From NCBI GenBank assembly GCA_900470775.1, contig UCBZ01000017.1:1-62699 (forward strand): a stretch of 62,699 bases of DNA, read 5' to 3'. The notes beneath the pieces were generated by a model. The model saw only the letters and a list, made by a program, of their open reading frames with translations, had not been told where the DNA came from and made no database searches. This stretch comes from Hyphomicrobiales bacterium. GTDB taxonomy: Bacteria > Pseudomonadota > Alphaproteobacteria > Rhizobiales > Beijerinckiaceae. Numbering within the stretch: position 1 is the stretch's first letter; each line of letters starts with the position of its first letter. A program made the translations under genes and the position numbers. Below are positions 52,073-59,901 of this stretch, in pieces.

Positions 52073-52177
52073 GTCATCCCGGGCGACCGGAGGGAGACCC
52101 GGGATCCATTCCGGAACCTCTCTTGCATATGCTCCGGAATGGATCCCGGATCTCCGCTTTGCTGCGTCCGGGATGAC
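52073..52177. repeat. Palindromic repeat, family 2 copy 3
   Basis: Outer arms are GTCATCCCGGG and the inverse CCGGGATGAC; inner arms GGGATCCATTCC and GGAATGGATCCC. It lies between moaD and moaE. The ATG of moaE is seven bases beyond it, so the element may affect translation or mRNA stability of moaE. Confidence 0.85.
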
Positions 52178-52183
52178 GGCGCG

Positions 52184-52663
52184 ATGGGAGCAACGACGTT
52201 GACCCCGACAATCCGCATCCAGCGCGAGGATTTCGACCTCACCACCGAGATCGCGGCGCTCTCGGCCGACCGCCGCGACATCGGCGCCGTCGTCAGCTTC
52301 ACAGGGCTCTGCCGCGACGAGGGCGGAACGCTGGCCGCGCTCGAACTGGAGCACTACCCCGGCATGGCTGAGGCGGAGATCGCCCGCGTTGCCGCGGAAG
52401 CCACCGCGCGCTGGCCGTTGATGGGGCTTCTCGCGATCCACCGCTACGGGATGGTGAAGCCGGGCGAACAGATCGTCCTGGTGATCGCAACCTCAGCCCA
52501 TCGCCGCGCCGCTTTCGAGGCCGCCGATTTCATGATGGACTACCTCAAGACGCGCGCCCCGTTCTGGAAGCGCGAGCATGTCACGGATGGCACCATCGGC
52601 GGCTGGGTCGAGGCGAAGGCCAGCGACGACGAAGCAGTGGAACGATGGAACACGGGCGCCTGA
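52184..52663 (+). CDS. moaE: Molybdopterin synthase catalytic subunit
   Basis: MoaE, with MoaD, forms molybdopterin synthase. The 159-residue protein has GAVVSFTGLCRDEG, LELEHYPGMAEAEI, HRYGMVKPGEQIVLV, AHRRAAFEAADFMMDYLKTRAPFWKRE: the Lys and Arg residues of the active site are in YLKTRAPFWKRE. The start may be ATG 52184 or the TTG at 52199, which has GGGAG eight bases upstream and gives the usual short N-terminus (TPTIRIQREDFD). Confidence 0.94.
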   Translation: MGATTLTPTIRIQREDFDLTTEIAALSADRRDIGAVVSFTGLCRDEGGTLAALELEHYPGMAEAEIARVAAEATARWPLMGLLAIHRYGMVKPGEQIVLVIATSAHRRAAFEAADFMMDYLKTRAPFWKREHVTDGTIGGWVEAKASDDEAVERWNTGA

Positions 52664-53733
52664 ACCGTTTTGCGCTGGCCGTGATCGGCGGCCTTCTCGC
52701 ATTGCCGAGCGGCGGCCGGGCGGCCGATTTGAGCACCAGGGTCTTCCGCGACTGGGTCGCCGGCTGCGACAATCTCCGGCAATGCACCGCGCTCTCGATG
52801 CCCGGCGATATCAGCGACAGCATCGCCTATCTCCGGCTAGAGCGTTCGGGCGCTGCGACGGCCGCGGCGAAGCTGACGCTCAACATCCGCGACAAGAAGC
52901 TGCCGAAGGAGTTTCCGATCGATCTCAGCCTCGACGGCGCGCCTTTCGCACCCGCTGCGGGCAGGCTCGCGGCTTCCGCCTCATCCGACGGTGAGGTCGG
53001 CGATCTCGACCTGTCGGCCGCCGATGCCAAGGCCTTGATCGCGGCGGCGCGCAAGGCGACAAAGCTGGAGATCAAGCGGGCCGGCGCAACCTATACCCTG
53101 TCGCTTGCGGGTGCGGTCGCGGCTCTGCTCTGGCTCGACGAGCAGCAGGGGCGGATCGGCACGGTCACCGCCCTGATCCGCAAGGGCGAGGCACCGGCCT
53201 CGCGCATCCCGGCGCCGCCCGTCCTGCCCGTGATCACGGCCCGCGCCACCAACGCTCAGCCCGCACCGGACGCAAAAACCGCCAAGACGCTGACCGACGG
53301 CATCCGCCGCCAGCTCGATGCGCCCGCCTCCGATCTCTGCGAGAAGGATCGAGAGGTGCGAGTGGGCAACGACAAGGTCTGGCCGCTCGACGGCAAGCGC
53401 GTGCTGATCGGCATGTACTGCCATGGCGGTGCCTACAACGTCACGCGAGCCTACTGGATCGCCACCGGACCGACTGCCGCCAGCGCCAAACCGGTCGTCT
53501 TTCCCGGCCAGCGCGACAATGTGCTGGTCAATTCCGAATACGACCCCGAGGCGGGAGACGTCGATTTCTTCCTGAAGGATCGCGGTATCGGCGATTGCGG
53601 CAGCGCCGGCAGCTATGCCTGGACGGGCGCCGGCTTCGTCCGCACCCGCCTGACGGCGATGAGGCCCTGCGCCGGCCTGCCGCCGGACGAATGGGTCTCG
53701 CTGTTCCGCAGTGACGTGAAAGTGGCGAAGTAG
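52645..53733 (+). CDS. DUF1176 family periplasmic protein (copy 1)
   Basis: This 362-residue protein has a signal peptide (FALAVIGGLLALPSGGRAA) and a DUF1176 body: RVFRDWVAGCDNLRQCTALSM near the mature N-terminus, GAVAALLWLDEQQGRIGTVTALIRKG in the middle and GDCGSAGSYAWTGAGFVRTRLTAMRPCAGLPPDEW at the end. Cys residues should form two or three disulphides. The function is unknown. It overlaps the end of moaE by 19 bases and is followed by a paralogue. Confidence 0.9.
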   Translation: MEHGRLNRFALAVIGGLLALPSGGRAADLSTRVFRDWVAGCDNLRQCTALSMPGDISDSIAYLRLERSGAATAAAKLTLNIRDKKLPKEFPIDLSLDGAPFAPAAGRLAASASSDGEVGDLDLSAADAKALIAAARKATKLEIKRAGATYTLSLAGAVAALLWLDEQQGRIGTVTALIRKGEAPASRIPAPPVLPVITARATNAQPAPDAKTAKTLTDGIRRQLDAPASDLCEKDREVRVGNDKVWPLDGKRVLIGMYCHGGAYNVTRAYWIATGPTAASAKPVVFPGQRDNVLVNSEYDPEAGDVDFFLKDRGIGDCGSAGSYAWTGAGFVRTRLTAMRPCAGLPPDEWVSLFRSDVKVAK

Positions 53734-53775
53734 CGCGGCTGAGGCCAGCGAGGCGCGAGACCGCGAGGGGAACCG

Positions 53776-54870
53776 ATGCCGGGACACGGGACGATTGGGA
53801 ACCTCACCTACGCCGCCCTCGCAGGGCTGGTCTCGCTCTTCTCACAAGGCGCCATCGCGGCCGAGCCGCAGGCGAAGGTCTTTCGCGAATGGATCGCGGG
53901 CTGCGACAATCTCGGCCGCTGCGTCGCCCGCTCTCTGCCCGACGACACAGCGAGCTTCGGCGCGAGCCTGATACTGGAACGCGCGTCCGGCGCCACAAGC
54001 CCGCCCGTCCTTGCGCTCGTCCTCAAGGCCGACACGCTGAAGGCACCGCCGCCGGTTGTCACACTGACCCTCGACAGCCAGCCCCTGCCCGGCGCCGAGC
54101 GGCTGCCGCCCGCCGAGATCGTCGATCTCGAAACGGCGCGCATCCGCTTTCCCGCGAAAGAGGCGGAGGCGCTGATCGAGTCGGCGCGCAAGGCGACGAA
54201 GATCGAGGCGAGCATGCTGGGCGAGCGCTACGAGATCTCGCTTTCCGGCGCGGTCGCGGCGCTGCTCTGGCTCGACGAGCAGCAGGGGCGGCTGGGCACG
54301 CCGACAGCCCTGATCCGCAAAGGAATCACCCTGGCCAAAACTGCTGCCATCCCGCCGCTGCCGGTCGTTGTGCCGGTTGCCACCACTACGCTCCCTGCCC
54401 TGCCGCGGCCCCGCGCCAAGGCGTTGACCGCAGCACTGCGCAAGCGGATCGGCTCGACCGAGCCGGATTGCGAGGACACCGAAAGCCTGCGCGAGATGGA
54501 CAGCGCCGTGCCGATCGCGCCCGGCGAAACCCTTGTCATGATCTTGTGCAGGGGCGGCGCCTACAACTACACCACCGGCTTCTGGATCGTGCCTGGAGGC
54601 GACACCGCCAAGGCGCGCAAGCCCGCCTTCCAGCGGCCCGGCAAGGCTCCCGGAAACATGCTCGTCAACGCGGCCTATGACCCGGCAACGGGCCAGATCG
54701 AGTTCCTCGAAAAGGGCCGCGGGCCGGGCGATTGCGGCAGCAGGGGCAACTACGCCTGGACAGGAAGGGCCTTCGTGCTAACGCGCTATGCCGAGATGAG
54801 CCAGTGCCGGGGACTGCTCCCCGACGACTGGCTCGTACTCTGGCGCAGCGAGGTCAGGACCGCGAAATAG
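53776..54870 (+). CDS. DUF1176 family periplasmic protein (copy 2)
   Basis: The 364-residue paralogue of the preceding gene shares KVFREWIAGCDNLGRCVAR, GAVAALLWLDEQQGRLGTPTALIRKG and GDCGSRGNYAWTGRAFVLTRYAEMSQCRGLLPDDW with it, at clearly less than full identity elsewhere. A signal peptide (YAALAGLVSLFSQGAIAA) precedes the mature part. It starts 42 bases after copy 1. Divergence in the middle third suggests an old duplication with possible change of role. Confidence 0.9.
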   Translation: MPGHGTIGNLTYAALAGLVSLFSQGAIAAEPQAKVFREWIAGCDNLGRCVARSLPDDTASFGASLILERASGATSPPVLALVLKADTLKAPPPVVTLTLDSQPLPGAERLPPAEIVDLETARIRFPAKEAEALIESARKATKIEASMLGERYEISLSGAVAALLWLDEQQGRLGTPTALIRKGITLAKTAAIPPLPVVVPVATTTLPALPRPRAKALTAALRKRIGSTEPDCEDTESLREMDSAVPIAPGETLVMILCRGGAYNYTTGFWIVPGGDTAKARKPAFQRPGKAPGNMLVNAAYDPATGQIEFLEKGRGPGDCGSRGNYAWTGRAFVLTRYAEMSQCRGLLPDDWLVLWRSEVRTAK

Positions 54871-54900
54871 CCGGGCTATCCGCGATCCCGATGATGCGCC

Positions 54901-55788
54901 TTACGCCGCCTTCGACTTCGGCCTCACCGCGTCCGAATAGTCCTCCATAATCACCTTGCCCATATTGCCGGTGATGAAGGAGTAGGGCCCGATCTCGGAG
55001 ACCAGCGTCACCTCGGCGGCCGAGCCGGTGATGAAGCACTCGTTGAAGGTCTCCAGCTCTTCCGGGCGAATGCGCCGCTCGATCACCTCGAAGCCACGCT
55101 TCTTGCACTGCTCGATCACCGACTGGCGCGTCAGCCCGTTGAGGAAGCGGTCCGCCTGCGGGGTGTGGATGACGCCGTCCTTGATGAAGAAGATGTTGGC
55201 GCCGGTGCATTCGGCGACATTGCCTTCCCAGTCCAGCATCATCGCATCGGCATAGCCGGCGCGCTCGGCCTTATGCTTCGACAGCGAGCAGATCATGTAG
55301 AGACCCGCCGCCTTGGCATGAACCGGCGCGCAGGCCGGGTCCGGCCGGCGATAGGCGGCGACGTCGAGGCGCACACCCTTCAGCTTCTGCGCCATGTCGA
55401 ACATGCTCGGCCATTCCCAGACCGCGATCGCGGTGTGGATCGTGTTGTTGATGCCCGACACCGCCATCATTTCCGAGCCGCGCCAGGCGACCGGGCGGAT
55501 ATAGGCGTCCTTGAGACCGTTCTCCTTCAGGCAGAGCTCCTTCGCCGCATCGAGTTCGGCGACCGACCAGGGAATCGTGAAATCCATGATCTCGGCGGAC
55601 TTGTGGAAGCGCTTGGAGTGCTCCGTGCCCTTGTAGATCACGCCGTCATAGGAGCGCTCGCCCTCGAACACGCAGGAGCCGTAATGCAGCCCATGGGTCA
55701 GTACGTGGATCCTGGCGTCCTTCCACGGCACGAGCTTGCCGTCGAACCAGATGACGCCGTCGCGCTGGTCGAAAGGAATGACTGACAT
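54901..55788 (-). CDS. ilvE: Branched-chain amino-acid aminotransferase
   Basis: IlvE is a PLP enzyme that interconverts Leu/Ile/Val with their 2-oxo acids. The 295-residue fold type IV protein has VIWFDGKLVPWKDARIHVLTHGLHYGSCVFEGERSYDG, the PLP-Lys region HAKAAGLYMICSLSKHKAERAGYADAMMLD, NVAECTGANIFFI and RPEELETFNECFITGSAAEVT. ATG 55788 has AGGAG at good distance; the frame upstream to 55851 is not coding-like. It is divergent from a MarR regulator with a shared control region. Confidence 0.94.
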   Translation of the reverse strand: MSVIPFDQRDGVIWFDGKLVPWKDARIHVLTHGLHYGSCVFEGERSYDGVIYKGTEHSKRFHKSAEIMDFTIPWSVAELDAAKELCLKENGLKDAYIRPVAWRGSEMMAVSGINNTIHTAIAVWEWPSMFDMAQKLKGVRLDVAAYRRPDPACAPVHAKAAGLYMICSLSKHKAERAGYADAMMLDWEGNVAECTGANIFFIKDGVIHTPQADRFLNGLTRQSVIEQCKKRGFEVIERRIRPEELETFNECFITGSAAEVTLVSEIGPYSFITGNMGKVIMEDYSDAVRPKSKAA

Positions 55789-55926
55789 GGGAGTGCTCCT
55801 CTTGCACGTCCGGCCCGGTTGAACCGTTGGAGCCCCCGCAACCGTCACCATGGCGGGAGGGGCAAAGGGCCGAAATTATACTGCGCTGCAACATCGTCTT
55901 GCGACATATTCCGTCGTCCAGCGCGC

Positions 55927-55972
55927 TTGACCGGTAATCTTCCGTCTGAGATATGTCAACATCACTGACATA
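55927..55972 (+). promoter_or_regulatory. MarR promoter with perfect inverted repeat
   Basis: TTGACC (55927-55932), 17 bases, GATATG (55950-55955), with the inverted repeat TATGTCA-N7-TGACATA (55952-55972) overlapping the -10 box. It lies 18 bases before the marR start, suggesting autorepression; ilvE lies on the other side. Confidence 0.65.
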
Positions 55973-55990
55973 AATTTCAGGACGGATGCG

Positions 55991-56512
55991 ATGGCCCAGA
56001 CGCAGCCCCGACCCGACGATGCAGCCGGGCCCGCCTTGCCGGGCGAAGCCGTATCCGGAAGCGTGCCTTACGACCTGATCGAGCTTCTGTTCTTCGCCTA
56101 CCGCGATTTCGTCGGCGGCCCCGACCTGATCCTCGCCGAATACGGTTTCGGCCGCGCCCACCACCGCGTCCTGCATTTCGTCCTGAGACGACCGGGCCTG
56201 ACCATCGCCGAACTTCTCGACATTCTCAAGATCACCAAGCAGAGCCTGAACCGCGTGCTGAAGGAGCTGGTCGAGACCGGCTTCGTCGAGCAGCGCACCG
56301 GTATCCAGGACAAGCGCCAGCGTCATCTGCACGCCACCCGCTCGGGCCAGGATCTGGCGCTGCGCCTCGTCCAGTTGCAGGCGAAGCGGATCAACGAGGC
56401 GCTGGGACACCTCGCGCCGGAAGCGGCGGAAACGGTCGCGCTCTACCTCGCAGGGTTGATCGATCCCGCCGAACGCCACAAGGTGCTAGGCTTCCTCGCC
56501 GCGCCGCGGTGA
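55991..56512 (+). CDS. MarR family transcriptional regulator (PetP-like position)
   Basis: This 173-residue regulator has the MarR winged helix FGRAHHRVLHFVLRRPGLTIAELLDILKITKQSLNRVLKELVETGFVEQRTGIQDKRQRHLHATRSGQDLALRLV. The recognition helix is KQSLNRVLKELVETG and the wing DKRQRHLHATR. It is followed by an OmpR-type response regulator and a histidine kinase. The order resembles the petP-petR pair of Rhodobacter and similar clusters beside ilvE in Hyphomicrobiales; the name is a positional inference. Confidence 0.88.
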   Translation: MAQTQPRPDDAAGPALPGEAVSGSVPYDLIELLFFAYRDFVGGPDLILAEYGFGRAHHRVLHFVLRRPGLTIAELLDILKITKQSLNRVLKELVETGFVEQRTGIQDKRQRHLHATRSGQDLALRLVQLQAKRINEALGHLAPEAAETVALYLAGLIDPAERHKVLGFLAAPR

Positions 56513-56568
56513 GGCGCGAGCACAAGACGACCGACGTCACGGCGTAGGAACATAAGGGCGGAAGACAC

Positions 56569-57297
56569 ATGGCCGCACAGCCGGCGCGCAAGCCGCTCCC
56601 CGACGAGGCACCCCACATCCTCGTGGTCGACGACGATCGCCGCCTGCGCGACCTGCTGGCGCGTTTCCTCGGCGACAACGGCTATCGCGTGACCACGGCC
56701 GCCAATGCGGCGGATGCCGACCTGCAGCTCGCCCGCCTCGTCTTCGACGCCATGGTCCTCGACATCATGATGCCCGGCGAGAACGGCTTCGACTTCGCCC
56801 GCCGCTTCCGCATCGATTCCACCGTCCCGATCCTGATGCTGACGGCCCGCGCCGACGGCAAGGACCGCATCAACGGCCTCGAGATCGGCGTCGACGACTA
56901 TCTCGCCAAGCCCTTCGAGCCGCGCGAACTGTTGCTGCGGCTGGGCAATATCCTGAAGCGGACCATCGTCGTCGACACCGCTCAATCCGGCCCGCGGCCC
57001 GATTTCGTCCGCTTCGGGCCGTTCCTCTACGGGCTCTCGCGCGGCGAATTGCGCAAGGGCGAGGAGCCGATCCGCCTGACCGAGCGCGAGCGCGAGATCC
57101 TGACCGCGCTGGCCGAGCGCGCCGGCGAGGTCGTGCCGCGCGAGGAACTGGCGGCCCAGGGCACCGCCGCCAATGACCGCACCGTCGATGTGCAGATGAA
57201 CCGTCTGCGCCGCAAGATCGAACGCGACCCTGCCGATCCGCTCTATCTCCAGACCGTTCGCGGCGTCGGCTACCGCCTCGTGACGGACCGGACGTGA
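56569..57297 (+). CDS. OmpR-family response regulator (PetR-like)
   Basis: The 242-residue protein has a receiver domain (ILVVDDDRRLRDLLARFLGDNGYRV, phospho-acceptor Asp in FDAMVLDIMMPGENG at about residue 63, Lys in DYLAKPFEPREL) and a winged-helix output domain (IRLTEREREILTALAERAGEVVPREEL, RTVDVQMNRLRRKIERDPADPLYLQTVRGVGYRL). The kinase start overlaps its stop as GTGA. It should be phosphorylated by the kinase that follows. Targets are not visible here. Confidence 0.93.
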   Translation: MAAQPARKPLPDEAPHILVVDDDRRLRDLLARFLGDNGYRVTTAANAADADLQLARLVFDAMVLDIMMPGENGFDFARRFRIDSTVPILMLTARADGKDRINGLEIGVDDYLAKPFEPRELLLRLGNILKRTIVVDTAQSGPRPDFVRFGPFLYGLSRGELRKGEEPIRLTEREREILTALAERAGEVVPREELAAQGTAANDRTVDVQMNRLRRKIERDPADPLYLQTVRGVGYRLVTDRT

Positions 57298-58751
57298 CGC
57301 AGGTCCAACCGGGTCGGCGTGGCGCAGGCCCGGCGAAAGCCATCGGCGCGGGCATGGCGCGGATGCGCGCGGCCGGCGCTCGCTGGAGCGCGAGCCTCAA
57401 CAATCGGCTGAAGCCCCTGCTCAAATGGGCGGGTCGGCCGTTGCACATCATCGCCCGCTACATGCCCAAGGGCCTGTATCCGCGCGCGCTGGTCATCGTC
57501 ATCGCGCCGGTGGTGCTGCTGCAGTCGGTCATCGCCTATGTCTTCATGGAGCGGCACTGGCAGACCGTGACGCAGCGCCTGTCCTCCGCCGTCTCGGCCG
57601 ACATCGCCATGATGATCGATGTCTATGAGAGCTATCCGCAGGATGCCGATGCCAGCATTCTCGCCCGCATCGCCGCCGATCGCCTCGGCATGGATGTCGA
57701 CATCATCCCCGATTCCGACCTGCCGCCGCCAGGTCCGCGGCCGTTCTTCTCGCTGCTCGACAGCGCGCTCTCGACCGAACTCGCCAGTCAAGTCGCCCGC
57801 CCGTTCTGGCTCGACACGGTCGGCCGCTCCAGCCTGATCGAGATCCGGATCAAGCTCGGTAAGAACGTGATGCGCATCCTGACGCGGCGGAATTCGGCCT
57901 ATGCCAGCAACAGCCACATCTTCCTGCTCTGGATGCTCGGCACCTCGCTGATCCTGCTGACGATTGCAGTCCTGTTCCTGCGCAACCAGATCCGCCCGAT
58001 CCTCAAGCTCGCCGACGCGGCCGAGGCTTTCGGCAAGGGCCGCGACGCCGAGTTCCGGCCGCGCGGCGCCCGCGAGGTCCGCCGCGCCGGCAACGCCTTC
58101 ATCGAGATGAAGCGCCGGGTCGAGCGCGCGGTCGGCGAGCGCACGACCATGCTGAACGGCGTCAGCCACGACCTGCGCACCATCCTGACCCGCTTCAAGC
58201 TCTCGCTAGCGCTGCTCGAGCGCTCGTCCGAGATCGACGCGCTTGAAAAAGACGTCGACGAGATGAGCCGCATGCTGGAGGACTATCTCGCCTTCGCGCG
58301 CGGCGACGCCGGCGAGGCGGCGGTCGAGACCGACATCCGCGCGCTGCTGGAAGAGCTGAAATCCGACGCCGAGCGTCAGGGTCACCAGACCGAACTGACG
58401 GTGGCCGGCGACCCGCTGGTGGTGATCCGGCCCGACGCCTTCCGCCGGCTGATGACCAATCTCGTCTCCAACGCCGCCCGCTTCGGCGACCGCATCGCCA
58501 TTCGCGCAACCCATGATGCACGCTATCTGATCATCATGGTCGATGATGACGGGCCGGGCATCGCACCCGAGCAACGCGAGGACGTCTTCCGACCCTTCTT
58601 CCGCCTCGACGAGGCCCGCAACGTCGATTCCGGCGGCACGGGGCTCGGGTTAGCGATCGCCCGCGACATCGCCCGCGCCCATGGCGGCGACATCATCCTG
58701 GCCGATTCCCCGCTGGGCGGATTGCGGGCGACGGTGCGGCTGCCGGTTTAG
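57294..58751 (+). CDS. EnvZ-like sensor histidine kinase
   Basis: The 485-residue kinase has two membrane helices (about residues 66-86 and 206-228), a periplasmic sensor of about 120 residues, a HAMP linker (RNQIRPILKLADAAEAFGKGRD), a dimerisation domain with the phospho-acceptor His in LNGVSHDLRTILTRFKLSLAL (about residue 290) and an ATPase domain with NLVSNAARFGD, VDDDGPGIAPEQREDVFRPFFR and GGTGLGLAIARDIARAHGG. Translation starts at GTG 57294, overlapping the regulator stop. The N-terminal 55 residues are basic. The signal is unknown. Confidence 0.93.
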   Translation: MTQVQPGRRGAGPAKAIGAGMARMRAAGARWSASLNNRLKPLLKWAGRPLHIIARYMPKGLYPRALVIVIAPVVLLQSVIAYVFMERHWQTVTQRLSSAVSADIAMMIDVYESYPQDADASILARIAADRLGMDVDIIPDSDLPPPGPRPFFSLLDSALSTELASQVARPFWLDTVGRSSLIEIRIKLGKNVMRILTRRNSAYASNSHIFLLWMLGTSLILLTIAVLFLRNQIRPILKLADAAEAFGKGRDAEFRPRGAREVRRAGNAFIEMKRRVERAVGERTTMLNGVSHDLRTILTRFKLSLALLERSSEIDALEKDVDEMSRMLEDYLAFARGDAGEAAVETDIRALLEELKSDAERQGHQTELTVAGDPLVVIRPDAFRRLMTNLVSNAARFGDRIAIRATHDARYLIIMVDDDGPGIAPEQREDVFRPFFRLDEARNVDSGGTGLGLAIARDIARAHGGDIILADSPLGGLRATVRLPV

Positions 58752-58836
58752 CGACGCAGGACACCGCGATGGACAGCCCCACGCGCCGAGACTAGCGTCG
58801 CCCCAACGATAAAAAATGCGACAGGGGGGAAGCGCC

Positions 58837-59532
58837 ATGAAGATCTCGGCTCTAGGTCTGCTCGCGGCCTTGGCTTTGGCGGTGCTCACTGCACCGGCCC
58901 GCTCAGAGGAGGTCGTCGATCTCGGCGGCGGCTTTTTCGGCGGCGGCAAGGCTCTTCTAAACAAGCCTGCAGGCAAAGCCCGTGCCGGGCTCGTGCTGCT
59001 GACCGGCGGCGATGGCAATATCGGCATCGGCAGCGACGGCAGCGTGGCGCGCAGTGGCAACTGGATCGTGCGGACCCGGGCCGCCTATCTGCGCAGCGGC
59101 ATCGCCAGTATCACGCTCGATGCCGGCGCCGACCCCGCCAAGGCCGTCGAGCTGATGCGCACCATCGCTCCGCGCGTCATCGTCGTCGCGATGAGCCGCG
59201 GCGCATTGAAAGTTGCGGGGACGCTGGCGCAGCGACCGGACGGGATCGTCTTCGCGTCGGCGATGCTCGACGCTGCGTCGTCGTCCCTCGGCGACCCCTC
59301 GCAATTGCCGCCGATGCTGATCATCCAGCATCGCCAGGACAGTTGTCGCGTCACGCTGCCGGAATCGGCACAGGCATTCCAGCAGAGAGCCGGCGGCCGC
59401 GCTCGCTTGCTCTGGATCGATGGTGGTTCGTCCACGGGTGACGCCTGCCAGGCGCGCGCCTATCACGGCTTCATCGGCCGCGAGGGCGCCGTCGTTCAGG
59501 CGATCAGCAGCTTCGCCGGCTCGTTGCGCTGA
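58837..59532 (+). CDS. Secreted alpha/beta-hydrolase-like protein
   Basis: This 231-residue protein has a signal peptide (LGLLAALALAVLTAPARS) and a hydrolase-like core: ARAGLVLLTGGDGNIG, IASITLDAGADPAKAVELM, then VVAMSRGALKVAGTLAQ, where M-S-R-G replaces the canonical GxSxG elbow but still places a Ser after a strand. QHRQDSCRVTLPESAQAF and AYHGFIGREGAVV would give Asp and His. GGGGGGAAG precedes ATG 58837. The active site is plausible but degenerate; substrate unknown. Confidence 0.7.
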   Translation: MKISALGLLAALALAVLTAPARSEEVVDLGGGFFGGGKALLNKPAGKARAGLVLLTGGDGNIGIGSDGSVARSGNWIVRTRAAYLRSGIASITLDAGADPAKAVELMRTIAPRVIVVAMSRGALKVAGTLAQRPDGIVFASAMLDAASSSLGDPSQLPPMLIIQHRQDSCRVTLPESAQAFQQRAGGRARLLWIDGGSSTGDACQARAYHGFIGREGAVVQAISSFAGSLR

Positions 59533-59901
59533 TCAGAACAGCCGCCCGCCATCCGGCACGGTCAGGCTCGGACCGATCAGCACGACCTCGCCATCGGCGT
59601 CGGGCACGCCCAGCGTCAGAACCTCGGACATGAACTTGCCGATCTGGCGCGGCGGGAAATTCACCACCGCCAGCACCTGCTTCCCCGCAAGGTCCCCCGG
59701 CCGGTAGTGCCGGGTGATCTGCGCTGAGGACTTCTTCAGCCCAATGGTGCCGCCGAAATCGATAACGAGCTTGATCGCGGGCTTGCGGGCCTCCGGATAG
59801 GGAGAGGCTTCGACGATCGTGCCGACACGGATGTCGACCTTCATGAAATCGTCGAAGCCGATCGGGCCGGCCTGTCCGGTCGGGACAGATGGAGCGTTCA
59901 A
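59533..59901 (-). CDS. csaA: CsaA-like tRNA-binding (OB-fold) protein
   Basis: The 122-residue protein has a C-terminal Trbp/CsaA OB-fold: [28 protein letters not shown], then [37 protein letters not shown] and a terminal VLIGPSL. CsaA proteins bind tRNA and have chaperone activity in vitro. No ATG is in frame near the start; TTG 59901, overlapping the chemoreceptor stop and preceded by GGAAGAG, is the best choice, so it may be translated by coupling to the receptor gene. Confidence 0.85.
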   Translation of the reverse strand: MNAPSVPTGQAGPIGFDDFMKVDIRVGTIVEASPYPEARKPAIKLVIDFGGTIGLKKSSAQITRHYRPGDLAGKQVLAVVNFPPRQIGKFMSEVLTLGVPDADGEVVLIGPSLTVPDGGRLF

